This document shows positions 1 to 6,317 of a stretch of DNA of 16,163 bases, piece after piece (within the stretch, counting starts at the first letter, position 1; every line of letters begins with the position of its first letter). Source of the stretch: Puniceicoccaceae bacterium (GTDB lineage: Bacteria; Verrucomicrobiota; Verrucomicrobiia; Opitutales; Coraliomargaritaceae); NCBI GenBank assembly GCA_003567255.1, contig PWZW01000028.1, positions 1 to 16,163 on the forward strand, in the 5' to 3' direction. The notes under the pieces are model-generated. The model made no database searches. It saw only the letters and a list, made by a program, of their open reading frames with translations, and was not told where the DNA came from. The position numbers and the translations under genes were made by a program.

Positions 1-74
1 ACAATCCGCACCATCATGAGAGATGCTGCAACCAGTACGGAAGCCAAATAACCAATGAGTTCAACGCCTGTCAT
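1..74 (-). CDS. N-terminus of a YgjV-like inner-membrane protein (partial)
   Basis: On the minus strand an ATG at 74-72 opens a frame that stays open to the left edge, giving 24 whole codons. The peptide contains GVELIGYLASVLVAASLMM, a hydrophobic segment starting a few residues after the start, as in the first membrane helix of YgjV-type inner-membrane proteins, which often begin with E-(L/I)-IGYLASVLVA. The function of that family is not well established, and only this first helix is visible. The start is supported by the immediate onset of the helix; the AAGGG just before the ATG is too close to be a convincing ribosome binding site. The plus-strand reading of the same bases (ending in TAA at 49-51) is less protein-like. 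The family call rests on a short match from memory. Confidence 0.5.
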   Translation of the reverse strand, partial: MTGVELIGYLASVLVAASLMMVRI

Positions 75-307
75 CCCTTAAACCACACAGAGAACCCAGG
101 AGTTGCCAAGGCTTATCGCCCCCGGGTTCGCAACGATTTCGTTTCTGCCTTCCAACCGGAGATCAGTAAGCCGCGAGCTCACTCCCCCCAGGATGAGATC
201 GGAAAACAACAATCCCGTCCGTCCGTTGATGTAATATTGAGGTCTTTTGCAATCCCGTAGGATCTTTTAAAGCATACGCTGTTCTATTTGTCGCAGACCT
301 GTTACCC

Positions 308-322
308 GACGGCGCAGCCGTC
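308..322. repeat. Hairpin GACGGC-GCA-GCCGTC
   Basis: This is a perfect 6-bp inverted repeat with a 3-nt loop. It has the same design (6-8 bp stem, 3-nt loop) as the hairpins at 669-685, 781-795, 805-821, 832-850 and 873-889, so it probably belongs to the same class of short palindromes. It opens the complex palindromic region to its right. Confidence 0.6.
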
Positions 323-323
323 T

Positions 324-493
324 TTGGACTGCGGCAGCCCTGCTGCTAAGTGCTTGTCGCTGTCCAAGGTTCCTTTGGCACGAAAACGCACCCGCGCCGA
401 GGGACAGGCGAGAAATAAAAACGAAGCTGGCTCAGCCGAGTTGCTGAACCAAGGATCGGCTGCCCGCCTCGGGGAAGCGGGGCAGTGGTTCAG
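324..493. repeat. Nested inverted repeats
   Basis: TTGGAC (324-329) pairs with GTCCAA (362-367), enclosing a GC-rich segment. Further right, CTGAACC (444-450) pairs with GGTTCAG (487-493), and inside it CTGCCCGC (460-467) pairs with GCGGGGCAG (477-485) with one bulged base. No gene is recognisable. This could be a structured repeat element or a degenerate miniature element; no flanking target-site duplication was found by eye. Confidence 0.45.
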
Positions 494-570
494 GTTCACC
501 ATCTATGGCGGACGTGCCGTAGGAGGGACGGATACACGGAGCTCATCTGCCGGCCTGGGCGTCGTATCTT

Positions 571-590
571 GGAGCAGGCCTTCAGCCTGC
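571..590. repeat. GGAG-prefixed hairpin
   Basis: GCAGGC (574-579) and GCCTGC (585-590) form a 6-bp inverted repeat with loop CTTCA. The four bases GGAG (571-574) lead into the left arm. GGAG and GTAG are the tetranucleotides that precede REP hairpins recognised by RAYT proteins in well-studied bacteria. The right arm abuts the first 132-bp unit at 589. Confidence 0.5.
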
Positions 591-720
591 AACGGCTTGG
601 ATAAGGACCGGGTACCCAGGGCGTCTGCTTGGGCTATTTTGAGCAACACCCTTGGTGTCATGAGCGTTTAAGGCCAACGGCCTTATGCACCGTAGCCCAG
701 AGCAACGCGCTGGGTCGGAT
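589..720. repeat. 132-bp palindromic repeat unit, copy 1
   Basis: This is the first of two direct copies (second at 725-856), separated by ACCG. Four stem-loops can be drawn. (a) CCC (615-617)/GGG (631-633) outside GGG (619-621)/CTT (628-630, two G-T wobbles), loop CGTCTG. (b) ACACC-CTT-GGTGT at 646-658. (c) TAAGGCC-AAC-GGCCTTA at 669-685. (d) CCCAGAGC-AAC-GCGCTGGG at 696-714, with one mismatch, directly preceded by GTAG (692-695). Compared with copy 2 the unit differs at scattered positions and has two offsetting one-base indels, so the copies are old. Stems (a) and (b) keep pairing through compensatory changes. Confidence 0.75.
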
Positions 721-724
721 ACCG

Positions 725-856
725 GCAACGGCTTGGATAAGGCCGGGTACTCAGGGCGCCTGCCCCGAGCTATGTTGAGCGACGCCGTTGGCGTCATCAG
801 CGCTTAAGGCCAACGGCCTTATTTATCGTAGCCCAGCGCAACGCGCTGGGTCGGAT
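725..856. repeat. 132-bp palindromic repeat unit, copy 2
   Basis: This is the second direct copy of the unit at 589-720. Its stems are (a) CTC (750-752)/GAG (767-769) with GGG (754-756)/CCC (763-765), loop CGCCTG and one A-C mismatch; (b) GACGCC-GTT-GGCGTC at 781-795; (c) TAAGGCC-AAC-GGCCTTA at 805-821, identical to copy 1; (d) CCCAGCGC-AAC-GCGCTGGG at 832-850, a perfect 8-bp stem directly preceded by GTAG (828-831). Three of the four loops are three bases, reading AAC or its complement GTT. The unit resembles REP/BIME-like intergenic repeats; that it is dispersed in the genome is inferred. Confidence 0.75.
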
Positions 857-872
857 GGTAAAATGAAATTCC

Positions 873-889
873 GCAGGCTGAAAGCCTGC
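873..889. repeat. Hairpin GCAGGCT-GAA-AGCCTGC
   Basis: This is a perfect 7-bp inverted repeat with a 3-nt loop, closing the right side of the repeat array. It is closely related in sequence to the hairpin at 574-590 on the left side, so the tandem pair is bracketed by two similar GCAGGC...GCCTGC palindromes. It lacks the GTAG/GGAG prefix. Confidence 0.6.
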
Positions 890-1097
890 CTCAACACTTT
901 GGTGGCGAACCCTCTGCCTCAAACCACCCTACAAATCACACGCCAATTGCGGAAGATTCATGGAATTCAGGTTTTTTGCACGCACTAACCTTCCCACGCA
1001 AATGGACCTGTCTGCTTTCAAACGTTGGGCTTCCTCAGCACTGACTGACTACCCACCATACCTTTGCCAGAATTATGGGGGTGACGACCAGCCTGCC

Positions 1098-1574
1098 CTA
1101 CAACCGTTCTTCCTCGAGGTCGTAAACATCAAAAAGATGATAGACTGGACGATTGCGGGGAAGGTTTTCTGGAATGTAATCTTCCATATAGAGCTGAAGC
1201 TCGTCCGGGAGATCACTAAGTCGCTTGTCACGCCATTCGTTGTTCCAGCGCACGACCTCTATGCGGTCGCTTTGTTTGGCATGTTGACTCACCCACTCCG
1301 AAACCTCTGCGTCGGTTGCTCCGGTCGCAATAAAATCCGTAAACGCCTCGAAATCGACACCCGCGAATTCGGCCCAAAACATGTCTAACGGGCAACCAGT
1401 ATGATATTCCCCACCTTTCCCCGCAAGGATTGCTCGCGCCTTATCCAATGCACGCCCCGCGATGACGTAACCTGCAATGGAGCTATCGCGCGCACTTCTC
1501 GGAAAATTCTTGGTCAAGTCGAGAGCTAATAAATAGACTTTCTCGTCGATGGTTCGTTTTTCGTTTTTAGACAT
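1098..1574 (-). CDS. DUF5069 domain protein
   Basis: This 158-residue protein matches the DUF5069 pattern nearly end to end. It has an N-terminal DLTKNFPRSARDSSIAGYV, then ALDKARAILAGKGGEYHTGC with PLD, then FTDFIATGATDAEVSEWV. The conserved blocks are D-L-T...P-R-S, D-K-A-R-A, and A-T-G-A-T-D-x-E-V. The family is common in Verrucomicrobiota and related phyla; its function is unknown and I do not propose one. No signal peptide or membrane segment is visible, so it is probably cytoplasmic. The ATG has only a weak GTAGAG-like site upstream. It lies 325 bp downstream of maf and is probably transcribed separately. The C-terminal tail is acidic (DVYDLEEERL). Confidence 0.85.
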   Translation of the reverse strand: MSKNEKRTIDEKVYLLALDLTKNFPRSARDSSIAGYVIAGRALDKARAILAGKGGEYHTGCPLDMFWAEFAGVDFEAFTDFIATGATDAEVSEWVSQHAKQSDRIEVVRWNNEWRDKRLSDLPDELQLYMEDYIPENLPRNRPVYHLFDVYDLEEERL

Positions 1575-1899
1575 AATTTTTCTCTACGGCAAATAAGCAA
1601 TTAGTGATTCACACCCTAAACCATAATGTGTAAATCAGCCAACAATAAGCGCCTATTTGTGTGATGCGCTTTCCTTATCAGCCCTGCACTTTCCGATCGG
1701 CCTTGAGCAGAAAGAAGTATGCCTTTCATGCCAATTGTATCGAAGGCAACTCGCTGCCCATCCAAGAAACAAAACCCAGTCTTTTCAGGACATATGCATC
1801 GCTTGGATTAAACTGGCCCGGCAATGGGCAAGCTTCCAAATACGCAGGAGTTTGAGCTTTACCATCACTACGCAATCAAAGGCTCAGATATCGGATGGA
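1575..1899. other. Intergenic stretch upstream of the DUF5069 gene
   Basis: This 325-bp gap lies between the maf stop and the DUF5069 start. Open frames here (up to 150 codons on the plus strand) overlap maf antisense and show no protein-like features. The right part would have to carry the DUF5069 promoter, which reads leftward, but I see no -35/-10 pair good enough to call. I see no terminator with a T-tract after maf. Confidence 0.5.
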
Positions 1900-2535
1900 T
1901 CAGCCCCCAGCGGAACGCGCTTCACTCACAAGCAAAGGATTCTCCGAAAACCACGTATGCAGCCGCTGAACAGGCAAGCCCATGACGTTTTCAACGCTGC
2001 CGACAACACTGGCGATGATCTTTTCGCGGTGAGCTTGTATCCCGTAAGCTCCCGCCTTATCCAGCGGATTCACCAGCCGAATATATTCATGGATCAACTC
2101 ATCACTTAAGGTCTGAAAAACGACTTCGCTGCGGTCCACGAAAACTTCCTCCAGTTGCCCTCTCGCCCAGCATAACGCAATGCCAGTGAAGACTTCATGC
2201 CGTTTTCCTGAGAGCCGCCGGAGGCAGGCAACCGCAGCATCCATATCGACGGGCTTACCAAGTATCTCACCTTCGAGACAAACCGTGGTATCGGCCCCCA
2301 GAACGAGCTTTTCCGGATAAAGCTCCGCGACGTGTCTTCCTTTTAATAAGGCATTCGTTTGCACCAATCCACTCGCTCCATTGGGATGTGTAGACACCTC
2401 CTCTACCCCAGCGGGGATGACCTCAAAATCAAATGCGAGTCTCCTCAGCAATTCTGAACGCCGCGGCGACGCCGACGCCAGTAACAGACCGAACGGTCCT
2501 TGGCCCCGGGGCTGCTGACCATCATTGTGCGTCAT
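1900..2535 (-). CDS. maf: Maf family nucleoside triphosphate pyrophosphatase
   Basis: This 211-residue protein begins, after a short polar leader, with the Maf signature LLLASASPRRSELLRRL. It continues with VLGADTTVCLEGEILGKP, which holds the catalytic aspartate region, then KRHEVFTGIAL, and finally DKAGAYGIQ. Maf proteins hydrolyse non-canonical or selected NTPs to NMP and pyrophosphate in the cytoplasm. The DKAGAYGIQ motif with its Gln is typical of the YhdE-like dTTP/UTP pyrophosphatase group rather than the YceF m7GTP group; this subgroup call is inferred. The ATG overlaps the TGA of the upstream tolC-like gene (ATGA at 2535-2532), so the two are translationally coupled. The length is slightly above the usual 190-200 residues because of the N-terminal leader and the C-terminal tail. 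Confidence 0.92.
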   Translation of the reverse strand: MTHNDGQQPRGQGPFGLLLASASPRRSELLRRLAFDFEVIPAGVEEVSTHPNGASGLVQTNALLKGRHVAELYPEKLVLGADTTVCLEGEILGKPVDMDAAVACLRRLSGKRHEVFTGIALCWARGQLEEVFVDRSEVVFQTLSDELIHEYIRLVNPLDKAGAYGIQAHREKIIASVVGSVENVMGLPVQRLHTWFSENPLLVSEARSAGG

Positions 2536-3902
2536 TGCTTTAGGACTTCTCCAACCGCACCCACAGCACGCGCAAAAGCAACACGGCTCAATCCGTACAG
2601 AAAAATAGCCTCCAAATACCCATCTTCCGCATTTGCCAGATTTTGCTGTCCATCAATGAGCTCTCGGTTATCGGCTACGCCCTCTGCAAACCGCTGACGT
2701 GCTAACTCGACCTCATCGCTCGCCAATTCTAACTCTTTCAAGGCAACTTCAATCTGTTTGTAGCGAGATTCCACCTCGTTAAGGGTGGTGCGGTACTCGC
2801 GGAGCAAATTATTGCGTAGGTCGCGCTCAAGATACTCATTTGCTCGGACCGCAGCGTCCGCTTGGCGCTTTTCCGACTGAATGCGAAAACCTTCGAATAT
2901 GGGCAATGAAGCCCTGATCCCTATCAACCAGCCCCGAGATTCGTCACCATCAAAGATACGTCCTGATTCATATCCGTAGCTGCCGAAGAGCTCGACCGTT
3001 GGCAGCCTTTGCCAGCCTGCGGCCCGGCGGGCCAACCTGGCCTGGTCCAAATTCAATTCAGCCGCGACTAGCTCAGGCCGCGTCAGTGCACGCCCCTGCA
3101 TTTCCTCAAACGCCGCCAAACTGGGATCACGCCGCTGGCTTTCATCCACCCAAGGGTTGACCAAGCTTATCTCCTTATCCAAATCAAAATCCAGTAATGC
3201 TTTGAGCCGTAGAAGCGAATTTTCCGCTACCGTTTTACTTTCGATAAACTGACGCTCGCTTCGTGCGCGCTGTACCTCCGCCCGTGTCACATCAATCCGC
3301 GTGGCAACCCCAGCCTCCACCTGATCCCTAGCCAATTGAAGCAATTGCTCGTCTCTTTCGATATTTGAACGGATCAAATCAACCCGCCCCAAATCCCGTA
3401 CGTGCGTGAAGTATATGTTCGCCCCCAACTCCAGAAAATCCTCCAAAGCTGCCTCAAAATCCCGCTGTTCTATCAAGTAAGCCAACTCGGCCAGCCGATA
3501 CCGCGCATATGCTTGGGTTTCGAGCAACGGAATGGAGCCTTCCAAGGCAATGTCAAAGGTATCCGCGCGGAAGGCCGAACCCGTCCCCCCGGTGAAGCTC
3601 CTCGCAGACCGTCGACGCTGCTGTGCGGCGTCGAGGCTCACCCGCGGCAATAAATTAGAACGGTCGACAAAGGTCTGCTCGAGGGCCTGTTGGACGCGCT
3701 CCCGATTAAACATAACCAGCGGATTCTGATCACGGATTAGCGCCAAAGCCGCTTTCAGAGTCAGTTCGAGAGTCTCGGTTGCTTCCGTGGGCTCCACCGT
3801 ATCCTCAACGCCAATTGCTCCCTCTTCCAATGATTCCGCAGAGAGCGCAACGCACAGGAAAACCGTGAAAAGAACAGGATGGAAACGAGAAAATTTTTTC
3901 AT
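2532..3902 (-). CDS. TolC family outer-membrane efflux protein
   Basis: This is a protein of about 456 residues. The ATG at 3902 gives the signal peptide MKKFSRFHPVLFTVFLCVALSAES; an in-frame TTG nine bases upstream (3911) would add three residues and is less likely. Two OEP-type repeats follow, roughly residues 45-230 and 255-450. They carry the usual TolC phrases: NPLVMFNRERVQQA then LLPRVSLDAAQQR in the first, and RPELVAAELNLDQARLARR then LPTVELFGSYGYESG in the second, with GVADNRELIDGQQNLANAE near the end. The long helical segments fit a trimeric alpha-barrel channel for drug, metabolite or protein export. No adaptor (HlyD/MFP) or inner-membrane pump is adjacent, so the partner is unknown. 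It is coupled to maf by a 4-bp overlap. Confidence 0.9.
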   Translation of the reverse strand: MKKFSRFHPVLFTVFLCVALSAESLEEGAIGVEDTVEPTEATETLELTLKAALALIRDQNPLVMFNRERVQQALEQTFVDRSNLLPRVSLDAAQQRRRSARSFTGGTGSAFRADTFDIALEGSIPLLETQAYARYRLAELAYLIEQRDFEAALEDFLELGANIYFTHVRDLGRVDLIRSNIERDEQLLQLARDQVEAGVATRIDVTRAEVQRARSERQFIESKTVAENSLLRLKALLDFDLDKEISLVNPWVDESQRRDPSLAAFEEMQGRALTRPELVAAELNLDQARLARRAAGWQRLPTVELFGSYGYESGRIFDGDESRGWLIGIRASLPIFEGFRIQSEKRQADAAVRANEYLERDLRNNLLREYRTTLNEVESRYKQIEVALKELELASDEVELARQRFAEGVADNRELIDGQQNLANAEDGYLEAIFLYGLSRVAFARAVGAVGEVLKQ

Positions 3903-4002
3903 AGACGTCAATGGCTTCGATCATTCAAGCAGACCGCTTGCACTCATCAACAGCTACCAAGCCTTAACCGCATTGCAAGCAAGCGAGTCAAACAATCGTT
4001 TA

Positions 4003-4031
4003 ATTTTTTACCGAGATAAGACCTACGTCAA
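4003..4031 (-). promoter_or_regulatory. Possible sigma70-type promoter for the tolC-maf pair
   Basis: On the minus strand TTGACG (4031-4026) is followed, after 17 bases, by AAAAAT (4008-4003). The first matches five of six and the second four of six consensus bases. It lies just after the lpxA stop and about 100 bp before the tolC start. No other candidate in the 135-bp gap is better, but the -10 is AT-rich and poorly defined. Confidence 0.3.
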
Positions 4032-4037
4032 AAATGC

Positions 4038-4814
4038 CTAACAAATGCCTCGACTGCTTTTTTCCAGAAAACCATCCATCAATCGGCCCATTCTTGTTTC
4101 TAAAAGGCCCAGGGCCTTCATTTCCGTCCGCGCTTGTGACCGATTCAAACCCTGTTTGTAAAAAAGCTTAAAGATGCGCCGCGCCGCCTGGATTTCCTCT
4201 GCCGGCACCCCGCGGCGTTCCAAGCCGATTTTGTTTATTGTTCGGGAAATGGCTGGTGAACCTTCCACAATCATGAACGGCGGGACGTCTTGCGACACCC
4301 GCGCCGTTGCCGCAACCATCGCAAAATCACCTACTTTGGCAAATTGATGGATGCCCGCACCCCACCCGAAGTTCACATAGTCGCCCACCTCAACGTGACC
4401 TGCCAACGCAGCGTGACTACTCATCACAAAGTGATTCCCAATCACGCAATCATGCGCAATGTGACTGTAAGCGAGGATTACATTATCATTCCCAACTCGG
4501 GTGAACTCTCCCTCGTTTGTGGCAGAATGTACAGTTGAGTATTCTCGAAAAACGTTTCTGTCCCCAATAGTCAGCCCTGGTAAACCACCCTGGTACTTCA
4601 GATCGTGCGTTTTGGCACCTACGTATGCGTAGGGATGCACTTCATTGTGCTCGCCCATCGTAGTCGCTCCATCGACCGTGGCATGGTGGGCGACCACCGT
4701 CCCCTTACCAATATGTACCTTTCCGCCAATGAAAGCATAGGCACCAATGCACACTTCATCACCGATCTCGGCACCTTGTTCAATAATTGCGCTGGGATGG
4801 ATATCTTTTGCCAT
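4038..4814 (-). CDS. lpxA: Acyl-[ACP]-UDP-N-acetylglucosamine O-acyltransferase
   Basis: This 258-residue protein catalyses the first step of lipid A synthesis, transfer of a 3-hydroxyacyl chain from ACP to UDP-GlcNAc, in the cytoplasm. The first 185 or so residues are left-handed beta-helix hexapeptide repeats (for example IGDEVCIGAYAFIGGKVHIG), followed by the helical C-terminal domain with KIGLERRGVP and the ending EKSSRGI. The catalytic base is His121 in SHIAHDCVIGN, equivalent to E. coli His125; HQF at 156-158 is also conserved. By the same offset the E. coli acyl-length residue Gly173 is Ala169 here (AMVAATARVSQDVPP). The gene follows lpxC-fabZ by 43 bp on the same strand, so they are likely co-transcribed. 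The length is normal for the family (about 262). Confidence 0.97.
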   Translation of the reverse strand: MAKDIHPSAIIEQGAEIGDEVCIGAYAFIGGKVHIGKGTVVAHHATVDGATTMGEHNEVHPYAYVGAKTHDLKYQGGLPGLTIGDRNVFREYSTVHSATNEGEFTRVGNDNVILAYSHIAHDCVIGNHFVMSSHAALAGHVEVGDYVNFGWGAGIHQFAKVGDFAMVAATARVSQDVPPFMIVEGSPAISRTINKIGLERRGVPAEEIQAARRIFKLFYKQGLNRSQARTEMKALGLLETRMGRLMDGFLEKSSRGIC

Positions 4815-4857
4815 TTCAAGTAAGCTCTCTCATTCGTCTGGATTTAACCCGCCACGC

Positions 4858-6198
4858 CTAAGCATCTTCACTTGCATCGGCCAACATGAACATGAGCTCT
4901 GCGGAAGACACCAACTTCCCGTTGACCTTACATTCCCCCGTTGCAGTGGCGATCTTGTTCCCACGAATCTTGATCAATTTCGCGTGAATTTCCAAGGTGT
5001 CACCCGGTTCAACCGCCTGACGAAACTTTACCTTATCCACACTCATAAAGAAGGCGACCTTGTTATCCTCAACTGGAAGCTTACTCAGCATCAATATGCC
5101 CGCCGCTTGGGCCATCGCCTCAATTTGCAAAACTCCAGGCATCACCGGTCGCCCCGGATAGTGCCCCTGAAAGTAAGGTTCGTTGATCGTCACATTTTTA
5201 ATCGCGATCAGGGCATCTTCCCCGATGAATTCGACAACCCGGTCAACCATCACAAAGGGATACCGGTGCGGGAGCGTATCCAGAACGCGGCGGATGTCGT
5301 AGGAACGCTCCTTCTCAATGGTAACTCCCTGACCTCTTGGCGCTGGTTTCGGCTTTTTCGCCTTCCCTGCTGCCTGGAATCGTGTCCTCAGTGCCTTCGT
5401 CAGCTCGGAATTAAGCGCATGGCCAGGCCGAACCGCGATGATGTGTGCTTTCAGTGGAATGCCCAAAAGCACGATGTCGCCGATGATGTCTAAAATCTTG
5501 TGGCGGACAAATTCTTCTTTAAATCGCAGAGGTTCTTTCGAGACAATTTTGTCCCCCTTGATCACGATTGCGCTGTCGAGGCTCCCCCCTTTGATTTTGC
5601 CAAGTTTTATCAGCTCCTCAATATCTTCGTAAATCGTAAAGGTTCGTGCGGAGGCAATCTGCGCCGTGTAAACATCCGGATCAATGTCCAAACTCAGATG
5701 CTGGGTATGTATTCCCCGATCATCCGCAGAAGTGCAGGTAATTCGGAGCCCATCGTGCGGCAACGCAATGATCGAGCTCGCCCCACGGGTTACTGAAACC
5801 GGTGCATCAAGAGAAAAATATGCGCGCTCCGCCGATTGTTCGACGGGCTCCGCGCGTTGAATTAAATTGACGAAATGCTTGGCGGAACCATCCATGATCG
5901 GAGGTTCGCTCGCGTCCATTTCAACTAGGACATTATCCACTCCGCAACCAGACAAAGCACTTAGCACATGCTCGACCGTGTGTATCTTGGCATGTCCATT
6001 GGCAATGGTTGTGCTACGCACTAGATCAGTCACGTGTTCCACCAATGGCGAAATCTCAGGTTTCCCAAAGAGATCCGTCCGCTTAAAAACCACACCGTGA
6101 TTCTCCGGTGCTGGTTTTAGGGTAAGGTTCACCTCCTCACCGGTGTGCAAAGACTTCCCATGGATGGAGACTTCCCTCAAAATTGTGCGCTGTTTCAT
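4858..6198 (-). CDS. lpxC-fabZ: Bifunctional UDP-3-O-acyl-GlcNAc deacetylase / 3-hydroxyacyl-ACP dehydratase (LpxC-FabZ fusion)
   Basis: This is a 446-residue fusion. Residues about 1-280 are LpxC, the zinc deacetylase that commits the cell to lipid A. Zinc ligands are visible as His77 in HTVEHVLSALSG and as His233 and Asp237 in FVRHKILDIIGD; His260 in RPGHALN is the catalytic histidine. A basic, proline-containing linker (AGKAKKPKPAPRGQG) leads to FabZ at about 300-440, with LPHRYPFVMVDRV and the catalytic His346 and Glu360 in QGHYPGRPVMPGVLQIEAMA. FabZ dehydrates 3-hydroxyacyl-ACP, so the fusion joins enzymes drawing on the same acyl pool. The ATG at 6198 is chosen because KQRTILREVSIHGKSLHTG then aligns with E. 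coli LpxC; an in-frame TTG at 6219, preceded by GAGGGGG, would add seven residues. The fusion is known from Bacteroidota and relatives. Confidence 0.96.
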   Translation of the reverse strand: MKQRTILREVSIHGKSLHTGEEVNLTLKPAPENHGVVFKRTDLFGKPEISPLVEHVTDLVRSTTIANGHAKIHTVEHVLSALSGCGVDNVLVEMDASEPPIMDGSAKHFVNLIQRAEPVEQSAERAYFSLDAPVSVTRGASSIIALPHDGLRITCTSADDRGIHTQHLSLDIDPDVYTAQIASARTFTIYEDIEELIKLGKIKGGSLDSAIVIKGDKIVSKEPLRFKEEFVRHKILDIIGDIVLLGIPLKAHIIAVRPGHALNSELTKALRTRFQAAGKAKKPKPAPRGQGVTIEKERSYDIRRVLDTLPHRYPFVMVDRVVEFIGEDALIAIKNVTINEPYFQGHYPGRPVMPGVLQIEAMAQAAGILMLSKLPVEDNKVAFFMSVDKVKFRQAVEPGDTLEIHAKLIKIRGNKIATATGECKVNGKLVSSAELMFMLADASEDA

Positions 6199-6244
6199 TA
6201 CAAATTGATAAACGCGCAAACCTGCCCCCTCACTCTCTTAAAGC

Positions 6245-6286
6245 CAAGAAAAATCTACCCATAATTAAGCCTGGCTTATTTTCTTG
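6245..6286. repeat. Nested inverted repeat between lpxC-fabZ and the RAYT gene
   Basis: CAAGAAAA (6245-6252) is the reverse complement of TTTTCTTG (6279-6286). Immediately inside the right arm lies the palindrome TAAGCC-T-GGCTTA (6266-6278). It sits in the shared 5' region of two divergent genes, about 30 bp before the RAYT start. It could be an operator, the left edge of the RAYT element, or chance in AT-rich DNA. Confidence 0.4.
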
Positions 6287-6317
6287 TGTTTGGGTGCGGT
6301 GTTATGAGAATGGTGGA

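Larger units (their letters stand above)
75..1097. other. 1-kb gene-less stretch rich in palindromes
   Basis: No reading frame here looks like a real protein. Frames up to 127 codons exist on both strands, but they run straight through palindromic repeats and give low-complexity, Arg/Ser/Ala-rich peptides typical of GC-rich non-coding DNA. Three parts can be told apart. Positions 75-284 and 890-1097 show nothing I recognise. Positions 285-500 hold a chain of nested inverted repeats. Positions 571-889 hold hairpins and a tandem pair of 132-bp units. Both flanking genes are on the minus strand, so this stretch lies upstream of the 1-74 gene and downstream of the DUF5069 gene. Confidence 0.7.

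Noticed and set aside
288..671. A 127-codon plus-strand open frame
   Set aside because: It runs through the inverted repeats and the first repeat unit, has no ribosome binding site or ATG start, and its peptide has no domain character. The frame is open only because the DNA is GC-rich.
571..889. A CRISPR array
   Set aside because: There are only two long copies separated by four bases. There are no short regularly spaced repeats with unique spacers, and no cas genes.
788..988. A 66-codon open frame over the second repeat copy
   Set aside because: Its peptide is the translation of the palindromes themselves; such repeat-derived peptides are annotation artefacts.
1657..2109. A 150-codon plus-strand open frame
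   Set aside because: Its right part is antisense to maf, whose reading is unambiguous, and the rest is not protein-like.
4747..5493. A 248-codon plus-strand open frame
   Set aside because: It is antisense to the lpxA start and to the lpxC-fabZ 3' half, which carry clear catalytic motifs.
6183..6317. N-terminal extension of the RAYT protein
   Set aside because: The extension overlaps the start of lpxC-fabZ on the other strand, and the conserved domain begins at the ATG at 6318.
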